DNA of 64,000 bases, taken from positions 50,991 through 114,990 of the forward strand of contig JAEEXN010000002.1 of NCBI GenBank assembly GCA_016291595.1, read 5' to 3'. The stretch's first letter is position 1. Every line of letters starts with the position of its first letter. The position numbers were made by a program, and so were the translations under genes. Shown here one piece after another: positions 19,291 to 29,489 of this stretch. Origin of the DNA: Prevotella sp. (GTDB taxonomy: Bacteria; Bacteroidota; Bacteroidia; Bacteroidales; Bacteroidaceae). The notes beneath the pieces are model-generated. The model was not told where the DNA came from, made no database searches, and worked only from the letters and a program-made list of their open reading frames with translations.

Positions 19291-19994
19291 TTCCCAAAAC
19301 TATTCATTATTGCTGGTTCGGGCGGAACCATTTGCCAAAGTCTGCTATCGAGTGTATCGAAAGTTGGAAGAGATACTTCCCTGATTATGAGATCAAAGAA
19401 TGGAATGAAGATAACTTTGATGTGAGTATTATTCCATATACTCGAGATGCATATGAAGCAAAGAAGCATGCATTCGTTAGCGATTATGCACGTTTTTGGA
19501 TTCTCTATCATTATGGTGGCATTTATTTTGATACCGATGTAGAAGTTATTAAACCGATGGACGATTTAATTGCGAATGGAGCGTTTATGGGATGGGAGAA
19601 GCCAAATAGCTTAGGTGAATGGAGTATTGCCCCAGGGTTAGGATTGGCAGCATCACAAGGACAACCATTGTATAAGGAAATCTTGAAACGTTTTGAAAAG
19701 CTTGATTTTTATAATGAGGATGGTGAAAGAAATCCTTATTCAATGATTCCCATGGTGACAGATTTATTAATTCAAAAAGGGCTGAAAAAGGATGGCAGTT
19801 TACAGACAATCGGTTTTGTTACTATTTACCCTTCTGATTATTTCTGTCCTATGGATTCTGTAACAGGAAAAATTGATATTACCCATAACACATGCTCTAT
19901 TCATTGGTATTCAATGTCATGGCTCCCTAAATCCAGGCAATGGCGTGTTAAACTGATGAGAATAATGCGTAATTTATTTTCCCCTAAAAAATGA
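19287..19994 (+). CDS. Glycosyltransferase family 32-like (OCH1-related capsular synthesis protein)
   Basis: MIPKTIHYCWFGRNHLPKSAIECIESWKRYFPDYEIKEWNEDNFD; SDYARFWILYHYGGIYFDTDVEV. Confidence 0.9.
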   Translation: MIPKTIHYCWFGRNHLPKSAIECIESWKRYFPDYEIKEWNEDNFDVSIIPYTRDAYEAKKHAFVSDYARFWILYHYGGIYFDTDVEVIKPMDDLIANGAFMGWEKPNSLGEWSIAPGLGLAASQGQPLYKEILKRFEKLDFYNEDGERNPYSMIPMVTDLLIQKGLKKDGSLQTIGFVTIYPSDYFCPMDSVTGKIDITHNTCSIHWYSMSWLPKSRQWRVKLMRIMRNLFSPKK

Positions 19995-21109
19995 AAGATC
20001 CTATTCGAGTCTTAATGCTTTTCACGAATATGAACCGTGGTGGTGCGGAGTCGATGGTAATGAGTTACTATCGAAACATTGACCGCTCAAAAGTTCAGTT
20101 CGATTTTCTGGTGCATCGTACAGGAAGGGGAGCATATGAAGATGAGATAGAGCAATTAGGAGGAAGAATATATCGGTTGATTCCTTTTCATCCATTCACT
20201 TTCGGGAAATACAAGAAACTCGTTCGCCAGTTCTTTAATGAACATCCCGAGTATCAGATTATTCATGGACATTGCTCAGAATTAGGTTATTTCATCTACC
20301 AAGAGGCATCACGAAGAGGCATTCCTCATATTATTGCACATGCCCACAATGCACATGCGCTATACGATTTAAAATGGCCCTTCCGCACATGGTTTAAGCA
20401 TCATATGCGAAAATATCTTACACACGAGTTTACTTGTGGCCAGGAAGCAGCGGTTTGGCTTTTTGGGAGAAAGCTAGCGCAGCGAGCTGTGCTTCAGCGC
20501 AATGCGATAGATACGCAGCTTTTCAGTTTTGATATGAGCAATAGAATGCAGATTCGTAAAGAGTTTGGTATTCCTGACGAAACTTTACTTATTGGACATA
20601 TAGGGCGATTTGAGAAGCAGAAGAATCATTCTTTCCTGATTGACGTTTTTGAAAAAGTTATGGCCTTATATCCTCAGGCACGGTTGCTTTTGGTAGGTGG
20701 TACTGGGAACTTGGAAACTGCTATTAAGTCTAAAGTACATAAGAAAGGGTTAACAGATAAAGTTATCTTTGCAGGAACACGTTCTGATGTTCCTAAGATT
20801 CTGTCGGCGATGGATATATTCCTTTTCCCCTCTTTCATGGAAGGTATGTCGCTTTCTATGCTTGAAGCCCAGTGCGCAGGTCTTCCTTGTCTCGTATCAG
20901 ATAGCATTCCAAAAGAAATCTCTGTAACAGATTTGATTGCCTATTATTCTTTGAATAGAAGTGCAGAAGATTGGGCAAGACGCTTATTGGACATTTTAAA
21001 GGGAAAAAGTGATAGAAAGAATTATTATAAGAAGCTGTCTGAAGCAGGTTATGACATCCAAAAGAATGCAGAGTGGCTTCAGAATTATTACTTATCTTTA
21101 GTAAAATAA
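19991..21109 (+). CDS. Glycosyltransferase family 4/1
   Basis: TNMNRGGAESMVMSYYRNID; FPSFMEGMSLSMLEAQCAGLPCLVSDSI. Confidence 0.9.
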   Translation: MKDPIRVLMLFTNMNRGGAESMVMSYYRNIDRSKVQFDFLVHRTGRGAYEDEIEQLGGRIYRLIPFHPFTFGKYKKLVRQFFNEHPEYQIIHGHCSELGYFIYQEASRRGIPHIIAHAHNAHALYDLKWPFRTWFKHHMRKYLTHEFTCGQEAAVWLFGRKLAQRAVLQRNAIDTQLFSFDMSNRMQIRKEFGIPDETLLIGHIGRFEKQKNHSFLIDVFEKVMALYPQARLLLVGGTGNLETAIKSKVHKKGLTDKVIFAGTRSDVPKILSAMDIFLFPSFMEGMSLSMLEAQCAGLPCLVSDSIPKEISVTDLIAYYSLNRSAEDWARRLLDILKGKSDRKNYYKKLSEAGYDIQKNAEWLQNYYLSLVK

Positions 21110-21996
21110 TGGCGACGCTGACCATATTCACTCCGACATACAATCGAGCTCATACTCTTCATTTAGGTTATGAAGCCCTCAAAAAACAAACATGCAAGGA
21201 TTTTGTCTGGTTGATTGTTGACGATGGCTCAACGGATAACACCCGAGAGTTAGTGCAGGGGTGGATGAATCATGAGAAAGGTTTTAAGATCCGATATGTC
21301 TATCAGGAGAATCAAGGTATGCACGGAGCGCACAATACGGCGTACAGATTGATAGATACCGAACTGAATACATGTATAGATTCGGATGACTACATGCCCG
21401 ATGATGCTGTTGAAAAGATTGTCACATTCTGGGAAAAGAACAAATCAGACGATTTGGCCGGTATTATCGGACTTGACTCTGATTTTGATGGCAACATTAT
21501 TGGAACGAAGTTTGCAAACTCTAAGCTCCGAATCACCTTAAATGGCTTTTATGCTAGAGGAGGAAAAGGAGACAAAAAACTAGTCTACAGAACGGATGTG
21601 ATTAAAAAATACCCAGAGTATCCTTTATTTGAAGGTGAGAAATATGTCTCATTAGGTTATAAATACGAACTGATTGACCAAGACTATGAACTACTCACTT
21701 TGAATGAGACTCTGGCAAGAGTAGAATATCGTACTGACGGCTCAAGTATGAACATGTATCGACAGTACGTCAAAAACCCCAAAGGATTTGCATTCATCAG
21801 GAAATCATCAATGGTACTGGCCCCAACTCGCAAGCGCCGTTTCATAGAGGCTATACACTATGTATCAAGCAGTATCATACTAAAGAACAAGAGTTTCATC
21901 AAAGAGTCACCAAGCAAATGGCTGACTACTTGTGCCATACCTTTTGGAACAGTATTATATGCTTTGATCATGTTCAAAACAAGAAATATCAGATGA
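21109..21996 (+). CDS. Glycosyltransferase family 2
   Basis: MATLTIFTPTYNRAHTLHLGYEALKKQ; DDGSTDNT; CIDSDDYM. Confidence 0.9.
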   Translation: MATLTIFTPTYNRAHTLHLGYEALKKQTCKDFVWLIVDDGSTDNTRELVQGWMNHEKGFKIRYVYQENQGMHGAHNTAYRLIDTELNTCIDSDDYMPDDAVEKIVTFWEKNKSDDLAGIIGLDSDFDGNIIGTKFANSKLRITLNGFYARGGKGDKKLVYRTDVIKKYPEYPLFEGEKYVSLGYKYELIDQDYELLTLNETLARVEYRTDGSSMNMYRQYVKNPKGFAFIRKSSMVLAPTRKRRFIEAIHYVSSSIILKNKSFIKESPSKWLTTCAIPFGTVLYALIMFKTRNIR

Positions 21997-23027
21997 TAAG
22001 TATTATCATTCCTGTATATAATGTTGGTAAATACTTAAGTTGCTGTCTTGATTCACTTATCCAGCAATCATACAACGACTTAGAATTAATTTGTGTAGAT
22101 GACGGTTCTACAGACAATTCTCCTCAAATACTCCAAGACTACGCTTTAAAAGACAAGCGCATCCACATTATCACACAAGAGAACCAAGGTCTATCTGGAG
22201 CTAGAAATACTGGAATAAATGCTGCCAAAGGAGAATGGGTGATGTTTGTCGACAGTGATGATTGGCTTGACACGAACTGCTGCCATGAGGTCTTATCTCA
22301 AATCGAAGACAATACTGACGTCGTATTATTCTCATATATCAGAGAATTCACCAAAGTGTCGTTACCCCAATATCTGTTTGGCAAAAAGAAGATTGTATTC
22401 GACAGCAACCGAGCACAATGGCTTCAACAACGCATCATCGCACCTATTGACGAGGATTTACGCCATCCAGAGAAAATAGACAGTCTTTCAACTGCATGGG
22501 GAAAATTGTACAGGACCAAAATCATACAAGAAAACCATATCACTTTTGAGAGTACGAAAGATATTGGCACCGAGGATTTACTGTTCAACGTTTATTACTT
22601 CACCTACGTTCACAAAGCCATCTATATTCCCAATCCCATGTATCATTACAGAAAGAACAATTTCAAATCTCTTACAAGCACACATAAACCCAAGCTAATA
22701 GAACAATGGGAAGAGCTTTTTAGGAGAATAGAGGATTGGATTAGCCACTGTGAAGCTCCAAGAATGCAAGAGGCATTGGAAAACAGAAGGGCAATGAGTC
22801 TCATTGGTATCGGTTTGAATATTGTGTCATCTCCCGACTCATTAAAAAGCAGGTATGATGCACTTTATGAGTTCATCCATAAAAAATGGTATTGTAAAGC
22901 TATCCAACAACTCTCACTATCTTCATTTCCTCCTCACTGGAAACTATTCTTTTTCAGCGCAAAATATAGATTCACCTTTGTGGTTTTTATCTTGCTATTA
23001 TTCATCAAAATGAAAATTAATCGCTAA
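21993..23027 (+). CDS. Glycosyltransferase family 2
   Basis: MISIIIPVYNVGKYLSCCLDSLIQQ; VDDGSTDNS; FVDSDDWLD. ATGA-coupled start. Confidence 0.9.
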   Translation: MISIIIPVYNVGKYLSCCLDSLIQQSYNDLELICVDDGSTDNSPQILQDYALKDKRIHIITQENQGLSGARNTGINAAKGEWVMFVDSDDWLDTNCCHEVLSQIEDNTDVVLFSYIREFTKVSLPQYLFGKKKIVFDSNRAQWLQQRIIAPIDEDLRHPEKIDSLSTAWGKLYRTKIIQENHITFESTKDIGTEDLLFNVYYFTYVHKAIYIPNPMYHYRKNNFKSLTSTHKPKLIEQWEELFRRIEDWISHCEAPRMQEALENRRAMSLIGIGLNIVSSPDSLKSRYDALYEFIHKKWYCKAIQQLSLSSFPPHWKLFFFSAKYRFTFVVFILLLFIKMKINR

Positions 23028-23037
23028 TTATTTATAT

Positions 23038-24156
23038 ATGTTTGATTTCATACCTGTAGCTGATTACACTCTTTATTTCAATATCACAGTATTAATCTTA
23101 GTATTAATTGCTGTATGGCAGTGCCATACGGGAAGCGTGTTTAAGGATGATATCGTTCTGCTCAATGCTGGCTGGGGGTGTATTGTATTGGTTGCGTTGG
23201 TATTATATATGGGGCAGCGACAGGTTAGTGTGTTTTTCGGTGATACCGTGAATTATGCGCATGGCTTTAATATATACGCCAACTCTCCCCTACCGTTTCA
23301 ATGGCAACCCAAAAAGGAATGGCTGTTTGATAATATGATGCAATGGTTCGCAAAATACAGCGACATCCATACCTTTTTTACTTTTTGCTCGCTTATCTAT
23401 ATTGGTTCTCTATGGCTTGCCATGAAAAGGATATTTAAGGGATACTATTACATTCCTTTCATTGTTATCATAAGCATGTTTACGTTCTGGACTTACGGAG
23501 TGAATGGCATACGTAACGGATTAGGGGCGTCATTGTTTATTCTGGCACTCACGTATATTGAGAACCTGCCTGTGGCGATAGCTATATGTATTGTTGCTAT
23601 CGGAATGCATACTTCTGTCTTGCTAATGATAGCAGCAGCTGGTTTAGCCTGGTTTGTAAATAACAGTTATTACTATTTGTCGGGTTGGTTGCTCTCGGTT
23701 GTTGTTTCATACTTCGCCGGCGAAAGGATACAGGCATATCTTGCAGGAATGAGTCTCATCAGAGGAGATGAACGCTTCGCTGGTTATTTAACAGGAGAGA
23801 ATCAAGTAGGAGAGCTTATCCAAACTTCTATGGTGTTCCGCTGGGACTTTCTTCTTTATAGTGCTATGGCGGTTGCTGTGGGGTATTATTTTATATTTAA
23901 AAGGAACTTTAAAGACGAATACTATCATTGGATTTATAATGTATATTTGATTACAAATGCGTTTTGGGTATTAGTTGTTCGTGCCACATACTCCAACCGT
24001 ATTGCCCAAATTTCGTGGTTTATCATGCCTGTCGTATTGATTTATCCTTTTGTAAAAGAACGTTTTTGGCCCGACCATGAAAAAAAGCTTGGATATGCAT
24101 TACTTGCTTTTTATGCATTTGCATTCTATTATAATATTATCAAGACACTGATATAA
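23038..24156 (+). CDS. EpsG-family (Wzy-like) polysaccharide polymerase
   Basis: Multi-TM protein with TFWTYGVNGIRNGLGASLFILAL, typical of EpsG. Confidence 0.82.
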   Translation: MFDFIPVADYTLYFNITVLILVLIAVWQCHTGSVFKDDIVLLNAGWGCIVLVALVLYMGQRQVSVFFGDTVNYAHGFNIYANSPLPFQWQPKKEWLFDNMMQWFAKYSDIHTFFTFCSLIYIGSLWLAMKRIFKGYYYIPFIVIISMFTFWTYGVNGIRNGLGASLFILALTYIENLPVAIAICIVAIGMHTSVLLMIAAAGLAWFVNNSYYYLSGWLLSVVVSYFAGERIQAYLAGMSLIRGDERFAGYLTGENQVGELIQTSMVFRWDFLLYSAMAVAVGYYFIFKRNFKDEYYHWIYNVYLITNAFWVLVVRATYSNRIAQISWFIMPVVLIYPFVKERFWPDHEKKLGYALLAFYAFAFYYNIIKTLI

Positions 24157-24242
24157 TCCTTTGAATTCTCTTTTGAATCACCCTGTCTCCGTTTGCTACT
24201 CACGGCATTCAGACAGGTCAGAGTTATTAACCAAATAGTTTC

Positions 24243-25244
24243 ATGAATCAAAAACTTGTTTCTATCATCGTTCCAGTATATAATGTAGAGGATTACCTAC
24301 AACATTGTCTGGATAGTATTTACTCACAGACCTATAAAAATATAGAGGTTATATTGGTTGATGACGGTTCCACAGACAGGTCGGGAGCTATTTGTGACGA
24401 GTATGCCCGAACGGATCATCGGGCAATCGTTATTCATAAGCCAAACGGCGGCGTATCCTCGGCAAGGAATATGGGACTGAGGAAAGCTTCTGGCGAATGT
24501 ATCTGCTTTGTTGATTCTGATGACTATATCCATCCCCAATATATCGAGGTTTTGCTTCATACATATACTTCGACAAATGCAGATATCGTTATATGTGATT
24601 ATGCCTTTGTCAAGGAGTATCCTTCTACTTTTTGTAGAATAAAAGAACCTGCAGACTTAAACATTATCAGTTACGATCTTTTCTCTAACTATCCCTCTTG
24701 CAAACAAATGATTGTTGTAGCTAAAATCTACAAAGCCAAAATCCTTAAGAATCATTTTTTTGACGAGAATGTTGTTTATAGTGAGGACGGTATCTTTAAC
24801 TATAGTTTAGTATATAGTACAGAAAACCTGAAGATTATTACAATCCCACAGATTTTGTACTATTATTATCAAAGGCCAGATAGTGCAACTCACACTCTTA
24901 CTCGAGATGTCGCGCTGTCTGAGATAGAGTGGTATTTGAGGCATTGGGACGTGTTTCTGAAAGAGCATCAAAAGATTGTGTGCGAGCATGCCATTAAGAC
25001 AATGCTTCAAATCAGGATGGAAACGTATCTTACTCCTGCCTATAACAATGTCATGGAACAGTGGCCAGGGTTTGAAAGAAGTCTGATCAAGAGAATGAAG
25101 GCCATTGGGGACATGCCTAAGTCAAACAAGATAAAATACTACGTATTTCTTAAGTGTTTCTGGCTATACAGGCTATTACTGATTCTTAATGACCCAACGA
25201 TAGTGAAATACGAAAAAAGGAAAAAATCCCAAAAGCCGACTTGA
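24243..25244 (+). CDS. Glycosyltransferase family 2
   Basis: KLVSIIVPVYNVEDYLQHCLDSIYSQTYKNIEVILVDDGSTDRSG. Confidence 0.9.
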   Translation: MNQKLVSIIVPVYNVEDYLQHCLDSIYSQTYKNIEVILVDDGSTDRSGAICDEYARTDHRAIVIHKPNGGVSSARNMGLRKASGECICFVDSDDYIHPQYIEVLLHTYTSTNADIVICDYAFVKEYPSTFCRIKEPADLNIISYDLFSNYPSCKQMIVVAKIYKAKILKNHFFDENVVYSEDGIFNYSLVYSTENLKIITIPQILYYYYQRPDSATHTLTRDVALSEIEWYLRHWDVFLKEHQKIVCEHAIKTMLQIRMETYLTPAYNNVMEQWPGFERSLIKRMKAIGDMPKSNKIKYYVFLKCFWLYRLLLILNDPTIVKYEKRKKSQKPT

Positions 25245-25263
25245 TTTTCTGTTTTCTGAGCTG

Positions 25264-25347
25264 GAAGCGTACTTTAGAATCTCAGAAGAGCTCTCCACAA
25301 TGACAGGAACGTACTCCAGAACAATAGAAGCGCACTCCAGAGTATTT
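25264..25347. repeat. 21-bp tandem repeat, 4 copies, intergenic
   Basis: gaagcgtactttagaatctca / gaagagctctccacaatgaca / ggaacgtactccagaacaata / gaagcgcactccagagtattt. Confidence 0.75.
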
Positions 25348-25355
25348 AAATCACT

Positions 25356-26399
25356 ATGCAAGCAAGACCAAGATTGAGTGTCGTTGTCCCCGTGTATAAC
25401 GTAGAAAGGTTTCTGCGCGTATGCCTTGACTCTTTGTTCCTACAGGGATTGAATGAGAATGAGAATGAGTATGAAATCATTCTGGTTAATGACGGGTCTA
25501 CTGACAACTCGCTGAGTATCTGTGAGGAATATCAAAAGTCGCACCAGAACATCATCATCTTATCACAAGAGAATCAAGGGGTATATGCTGCACGTAATAA
25601 TGGTATACGCAAAGCTCGTGGAGAATGGGTCTGCTTTGTAGATTCTGATGATTATATCAATCCGAATAGCTATTCATACCTTATCTATCATTTCTGTGAT
25701 AAACAAAATGATGTGATAAGATTCTGGACACAAATTCAAGAAGATGCAAACATTCACAAGGAACAAGATTGTACTGGTGATATCAAGTTTGAAGGAACCG
25801 GACATGAATTCATCAAGCAATATGGATTAGACACTTTTTGTATTGCCTATTTCTACAAAAAAGAGTTCCTCGAGAACCATCACATTCTATTCTCACCCTA
25901 TATCATTGGTGAAGATTTTCTATTTGCATCAACCGTATTGTTAGCTAATCCAAAGCTATGCTCCACATCATGCCGAGTGTATCAGTATTTAATACATCCC
26001 AATTCTGCTTCGACGAAACGATCAACCGAGCATGTTAGGAAATGTACTCTCAATCAGTTGTCTGTGAATCATGATATATATGGAATGATCAGCCGATACA
26101 AACATGAAGACACTATGTTGTATGATAAATGCATTGAGACATTACAAAGCAAGATCCCAATGATCTTGAGCCGTATGTTTGGTAGCAATATCACACTAAA
26201 AGAATTTAAGGAGATTGTCAAAAAAGAAAAAGAACTCGGCATTCTTCCTGTCAAATATGATAAAGGTTATAAAGGAAGGATTATTCAATGCATAATTAAT
26301 ACATTATGTGCCACTCCTGCTTTATACAATCCTGCGAAACACATATACCAAAGACTTTTTGTTCCCTATGTTCTTCCTAAGATGAACCGTAACAAATAA
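25356..26399 (+). CDS. Glycosyltransferase family 2
   Basis: RLSVVVPVYNVERFLRVCLDSLF; VNDGSTDNS; FVDSDDYIN. Confidence 0.9.
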   Translation: MQARPRLSVVVPVYNVERFLRVCLDSLFLQGLNENENEYEIILVNDGSTDNSLSICEEYQKSHQNIIILSQENQGVYAARNNGIRKARGEWVCFVDSDDYINPNSYSYLIYHFCDKQNDVIRFWTQIQEDANIHKEQDCTGDIKFEGTGHEFIKQYGLDTFCIAYFYKKEFLENHHILFSPYIIGEDFLFASTVLLANPKLCSTSCRVYQYLIHPNSASTKRSTEHVRKCTLNQLSVNHDIYGMISRYKHEDTMLYDKCIETLQSKIPMILSRMFGSNITLKEFKEIVKKEKELGILPVKYDKGYKGRIIQCIINTLCATPALYNPAKHIYQRLFVPYVLPKMNRNK

Positions 26400-26411
26400 C
26401 AAGATGACACA

Positions 26412-27389
26412 ATGATTTCAGTAATTGTTCCCATATATAACGTAGATGACTATCTGAGCACATGTATATCTAGTATCATCAATCAGACGTATAAGGACCT
26501 TGAGATAATTCTCGTTGATGACGGCTCAACTGATCATTCCGGGCAAATATGTGAGGAGTTTGACAAACTGGATAATCGTGTTCAAGTTATTCACAAAAAA
26601 AACGAAGGAGTATCTGAGGCAAGAAATGAAGGATTAAGGCATACTCATGGAGAATACATCTCGTTTGTTGATGCAGATGATTTCATTCATCCACAAATGT
26701 TGGAGATCCTTTACAACTTGATAAAAAAAGGAGATTATGATTTTTCCATGATACTTGGAAAAACTGTTTCTCGTAATGAAATCATAGACATGAACCATTC
26801 AGAGATAGGCTTTGAGAATACGCAAGTCTTATCAGATACTGATCTAGTTGAAAGAATATTTGGTCTATCAAGTATAAACACTCAATACCAGGTACTTTGG
26901 AATAAACTTTATAAAAAAGAATTGCTTGAGGACATCTGGTTTGTTAGAACAGCTTCAGAGGACACCCATTATCTTAATAGAGTATATTTGAAAACAAAAA
27001 AGGCGATTCTTCTTGAAAAGGAACTATACTTTTATGTTCAAAGAAGTGCTTCTATTTCGCATGAAGGAGTCTCACCATATTTTGTTGATAAAATAAATTC
27101 TTATGCGCTCTGTTTGGATGATATTCCAAAAGAAAAACCGCATTTCCGAACTTTATGCTTAGAAAAATTGTACAAGGTAATCCTTCATACACGCTACTAT
27201 ACTGCAAAAAGTGAATTAAAAGGAAAGTGTAATCAGATTAGTAAAACCATATATAGAAAAACGATTAAGGAGTATTTAGGCTCTGACATTCACGCAATAA
27301 AGAAATACGGTTTGCTCTGTTTCTACTATTTTCCTTCTTTATATAAACTGTTCATTTGGTATAGTAACTACAGAGCCAAACAAAGATGA
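26412..27389 (+). CDS. Glycosyltransferase family 2
   Basis: MISVIVPIYNVDDYLSTCISSIINQTYKDLEIILVDDGSTDHSG. Confidence 0.9.
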   Translation: MISVIVPIYNVDDYLSTCISSIINQTYKDLEIILVDDGSTDHSGQICEEFDKLDNRVQVIHKKNEGVSEARNEGLRHTHGEYISFVDADDFIHPQMLEILYNLIKKGDYDFSMILGKTVSRNEIIDMNHSEIGFENTQVLSDTDLVERIFGLSSINTQYQVLWNKLYKKELLEDIWFVRTASEDTHYLNRVYLKTKKAILLEKELYFYVQRSASISHEGVSPYFVDKINSYALCLDDIPKEKPHFRTLCLEKLYKVILHTRYYTAKSELKGKCNQISKTIYRKTIKEYLGSDIHAIKKYGLLCFYYFPSLYKLFIWYSNYRAKQR

Positions 27390-27473
27390 TTACCAAAACA
27401 ACAACTATTTGTTGAATGCATCACATAGAAGAGAATGAGTTAATCATAAAACTCAAGAAGAAAACAAATAAGG

Positions 27474-29450
27474 ATGTTGTCTACTGATATTAAACTGAAA
27501 AAAATTCTTCGATCTGAATTCTGGGCGAAGTTGAATAAACGTGTAGGACCTTGGTTGTTTTACATCGGGTTGTTTTTAATGTTCTTCAACTCAAACTATT
27601 TATGGAATTCAGATAGTATGCCAAAAGAGGTGCTACAATTCTGTTACTACACTTCACAGTGTGGAAGGGGATTTCTTTGCTTACGGTTATTATTGATGAT
27701 GGCGTGTTATCCACGTTACGTTATTGGATGTTCCCTTATCGGATTGGCATCTTTCTATATTCTTACAATTGGAGGAGATTATAGCCTTGTGAATTTGGTA
27801 CTGGTATTGAGTGCTTCGCGTGATGCCAATATACGTGTTATACTACGTATTTTCCTAATAGCACTTATTATTCATCTAATTTCAGCCCGTTTGTTTTATG
27901 CTTTTGGTTGGGCAGAAGACATTATGAGGCACCGATGGAATCTTGTAGGGCATTCTTATGGAACTGCCAATCCAGGTACTTTAGCACAGAAGCTAATGCT
28001 AATAGTGCTGCTCTTATTATTGCTATTTAAGGTGAAGCGTAGGGCAATTATTTGGACGATTTGCATATCAGGGGCAATAAGCATTTGCTATCTAACTCTT
28101 CGAATGTCTGAGACTATGGGGCTACTTTTGATTCCTTTGATATATATTATACTCTGTCGGCACAAGATACCTTCCAATTGGTTAGCCGTCCTTCCTCTAT
28201 TGTGTCTGCTCCTATCAGTTTTATTGGCATATTGGTGTGGGGCAGGTTATGGTTCCACGACATTCGAAAGTCGTTTTAGCATACCCCATTTGATTTACAA
28301 TAATGTAGGACTTAGTTTTCTCAGCCAAGATTGCGGATTGATTGAAAACAGAGATGCTTGGGCTCTTGGAATAAAGCCATTGGCTTTCGACAACATATAT
28401 CTGCGCATTTTTCTATGTGACGGAATAATTATGGGAACAGGAATAATGGTCTTTTTGTCTTACTTACTTTATCGCATCGGGAAGATTGGGAAACCTTTAT
28501 TGACTGCTATAGCTGTGGTATTCATCATAAGTGGGATCATGGAGCATTTACCTCTGGAAGTATTTAAGAATTTCACATTGTTCTACTGTCTATATGATTA
28601 TAAAGGACTAACTACCTTTAGCCTCCGACTAATAAGTTCAATCGCTGCCATTACAGTAGGTATTATATTGTTCTATCTGTATGCCCCATGGGGATTCCGG
28701 CCCTCTTTTTCTTATCATGATGGTCGTATTGATGATATCGCTCCCCCACAAGGATTTGAACGTATTTCGGGAAAGAACTCACTCTATACCGCTTTTATAC
28801 GCAGCCTTCCCTTAGCCCAACCTGATTCTTCACTCATGCATTTTGACCGTACCCCAAATGATTCTCTCCAATTATATAGATATCGGGTACTGGATTTTCC
28901 TTTACTGGACAATTATGAACAATGTGCAGATGTTTGTATGAGACTTCGTGCAGAATATTTGTATTGTAACCGCCGGTTCTTCGACATTTGTTTTACTGAT
29001 ACTCGCCAAAAAGCGCTACATTATTATTTCGGGTATTGCCGACCAGCTTTTAACAAGTTCTTGACAACAGTATACTCATGGGCCAATACCGAATCTATGA
29101 AACTTTCTATGCATGTCCGCAAATTAGCTGACATACAGCCTGGTGATGTATTTGTCTACGATAAATATTCACGGCCGTCTTCTCGCTATGGCCATGCTGT
29201 TTTTGTTGCAGATGTCGCCGTTAACCCGACTACTGGTCAGAAAGCATTCCTACTCATTCAGGGTTCTACCCCTGCTAGTGATATCCACGTTATTCGCAAC
29301 CTGGCGAATCCAGACATTTCTCCTTGGTTCCTTTTGGATCCCAAGTATTTAAAGAAAGATTTCTCTGCAGGAATCCCAGATTCTACATCATGTGTGCTGG
29401 ATTTTGGATGTTCACGATATTACCCTGATGAGCTTCGCCATTTCGACTAG
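27474..29450 (+). CDS. Polymerase/ligase-like multi-TM module fused to a DUF4846-like C-terminal domain
   Basis: About 400 aa of TM segments, then APPQGFERISGKNSLYTAFIRSLPL...QCADVCMRLRAEYLY...IQPGDVFVYDK...RYGHAVFVADVAV...AFLLIQGSTPASDIHVIRN, resembling DUF4846. Confidence 0.7.
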   Translation: MLSTDIKLKKILRSEFWAKLNKRVGPWLFYIGLFLMFFNSNYLWNSDSMPKEVLQFCYYTSQCGRGFLCLRLLLMMACYPRYVIGCSLIGLASFYILTIGGDYSLVNLVLVLSASRDANIRVILRIFLIALIIHLISARLFYAFGWAEDIMRHRWNLVGHSYGTANPGTLAQKLMLIVLLLLLLFKVKRRAIIWTICISGAISICYLTLRMSETMGLLLIPLIYIILCRHKIPSNWLAVLPLLCLLLSVLLAYWCGAGYGSTTFESRFSIPHLIYNNVGLSFLSQDCGLIENRDAWALGIKPLAFDNIYLRIFLCDGIIMGTGIMVFLSYLLYRIGKIGKPLLTAIAVVFIISGIMEHLPLEVFKNFTLFYCLYDYKGLTTFSLRLISSIAAITVGIILFYLYAPWGFRPSFSYHDGRIDDIAPPQGFERISGKNSLYTAFIRSLPLAQPDSSLMHFDRTPNDSLQLYRYRVLDFPLLDNYEQCADVCMRLRAEYLYCNRRFFDICFTDTRQKALHYYFGYCRPAFNKFLTTVYSWANTESMKLSMHVRKLADIQPGDVFVYDKYSRPSSRYGHAVFVADVAVNPTTGQKAFLLIQGSTPASDIHVIRNLANPDISPWFLLDPKYLKKDFSAGIPDSTSCVLDFGCSRYYPDELRHFD

Positions 29451-29489
29451 AATGGTAAAATATGAGAAAAACTAAATAACAAAACATAT

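Noticed and set aside
25450-25473. GAATGA microsatellite in a GT2 gene
   Set aside because: In-frame hexamer (NENENEY); copy change would not switch the gene off, and only ~3 copies are present.
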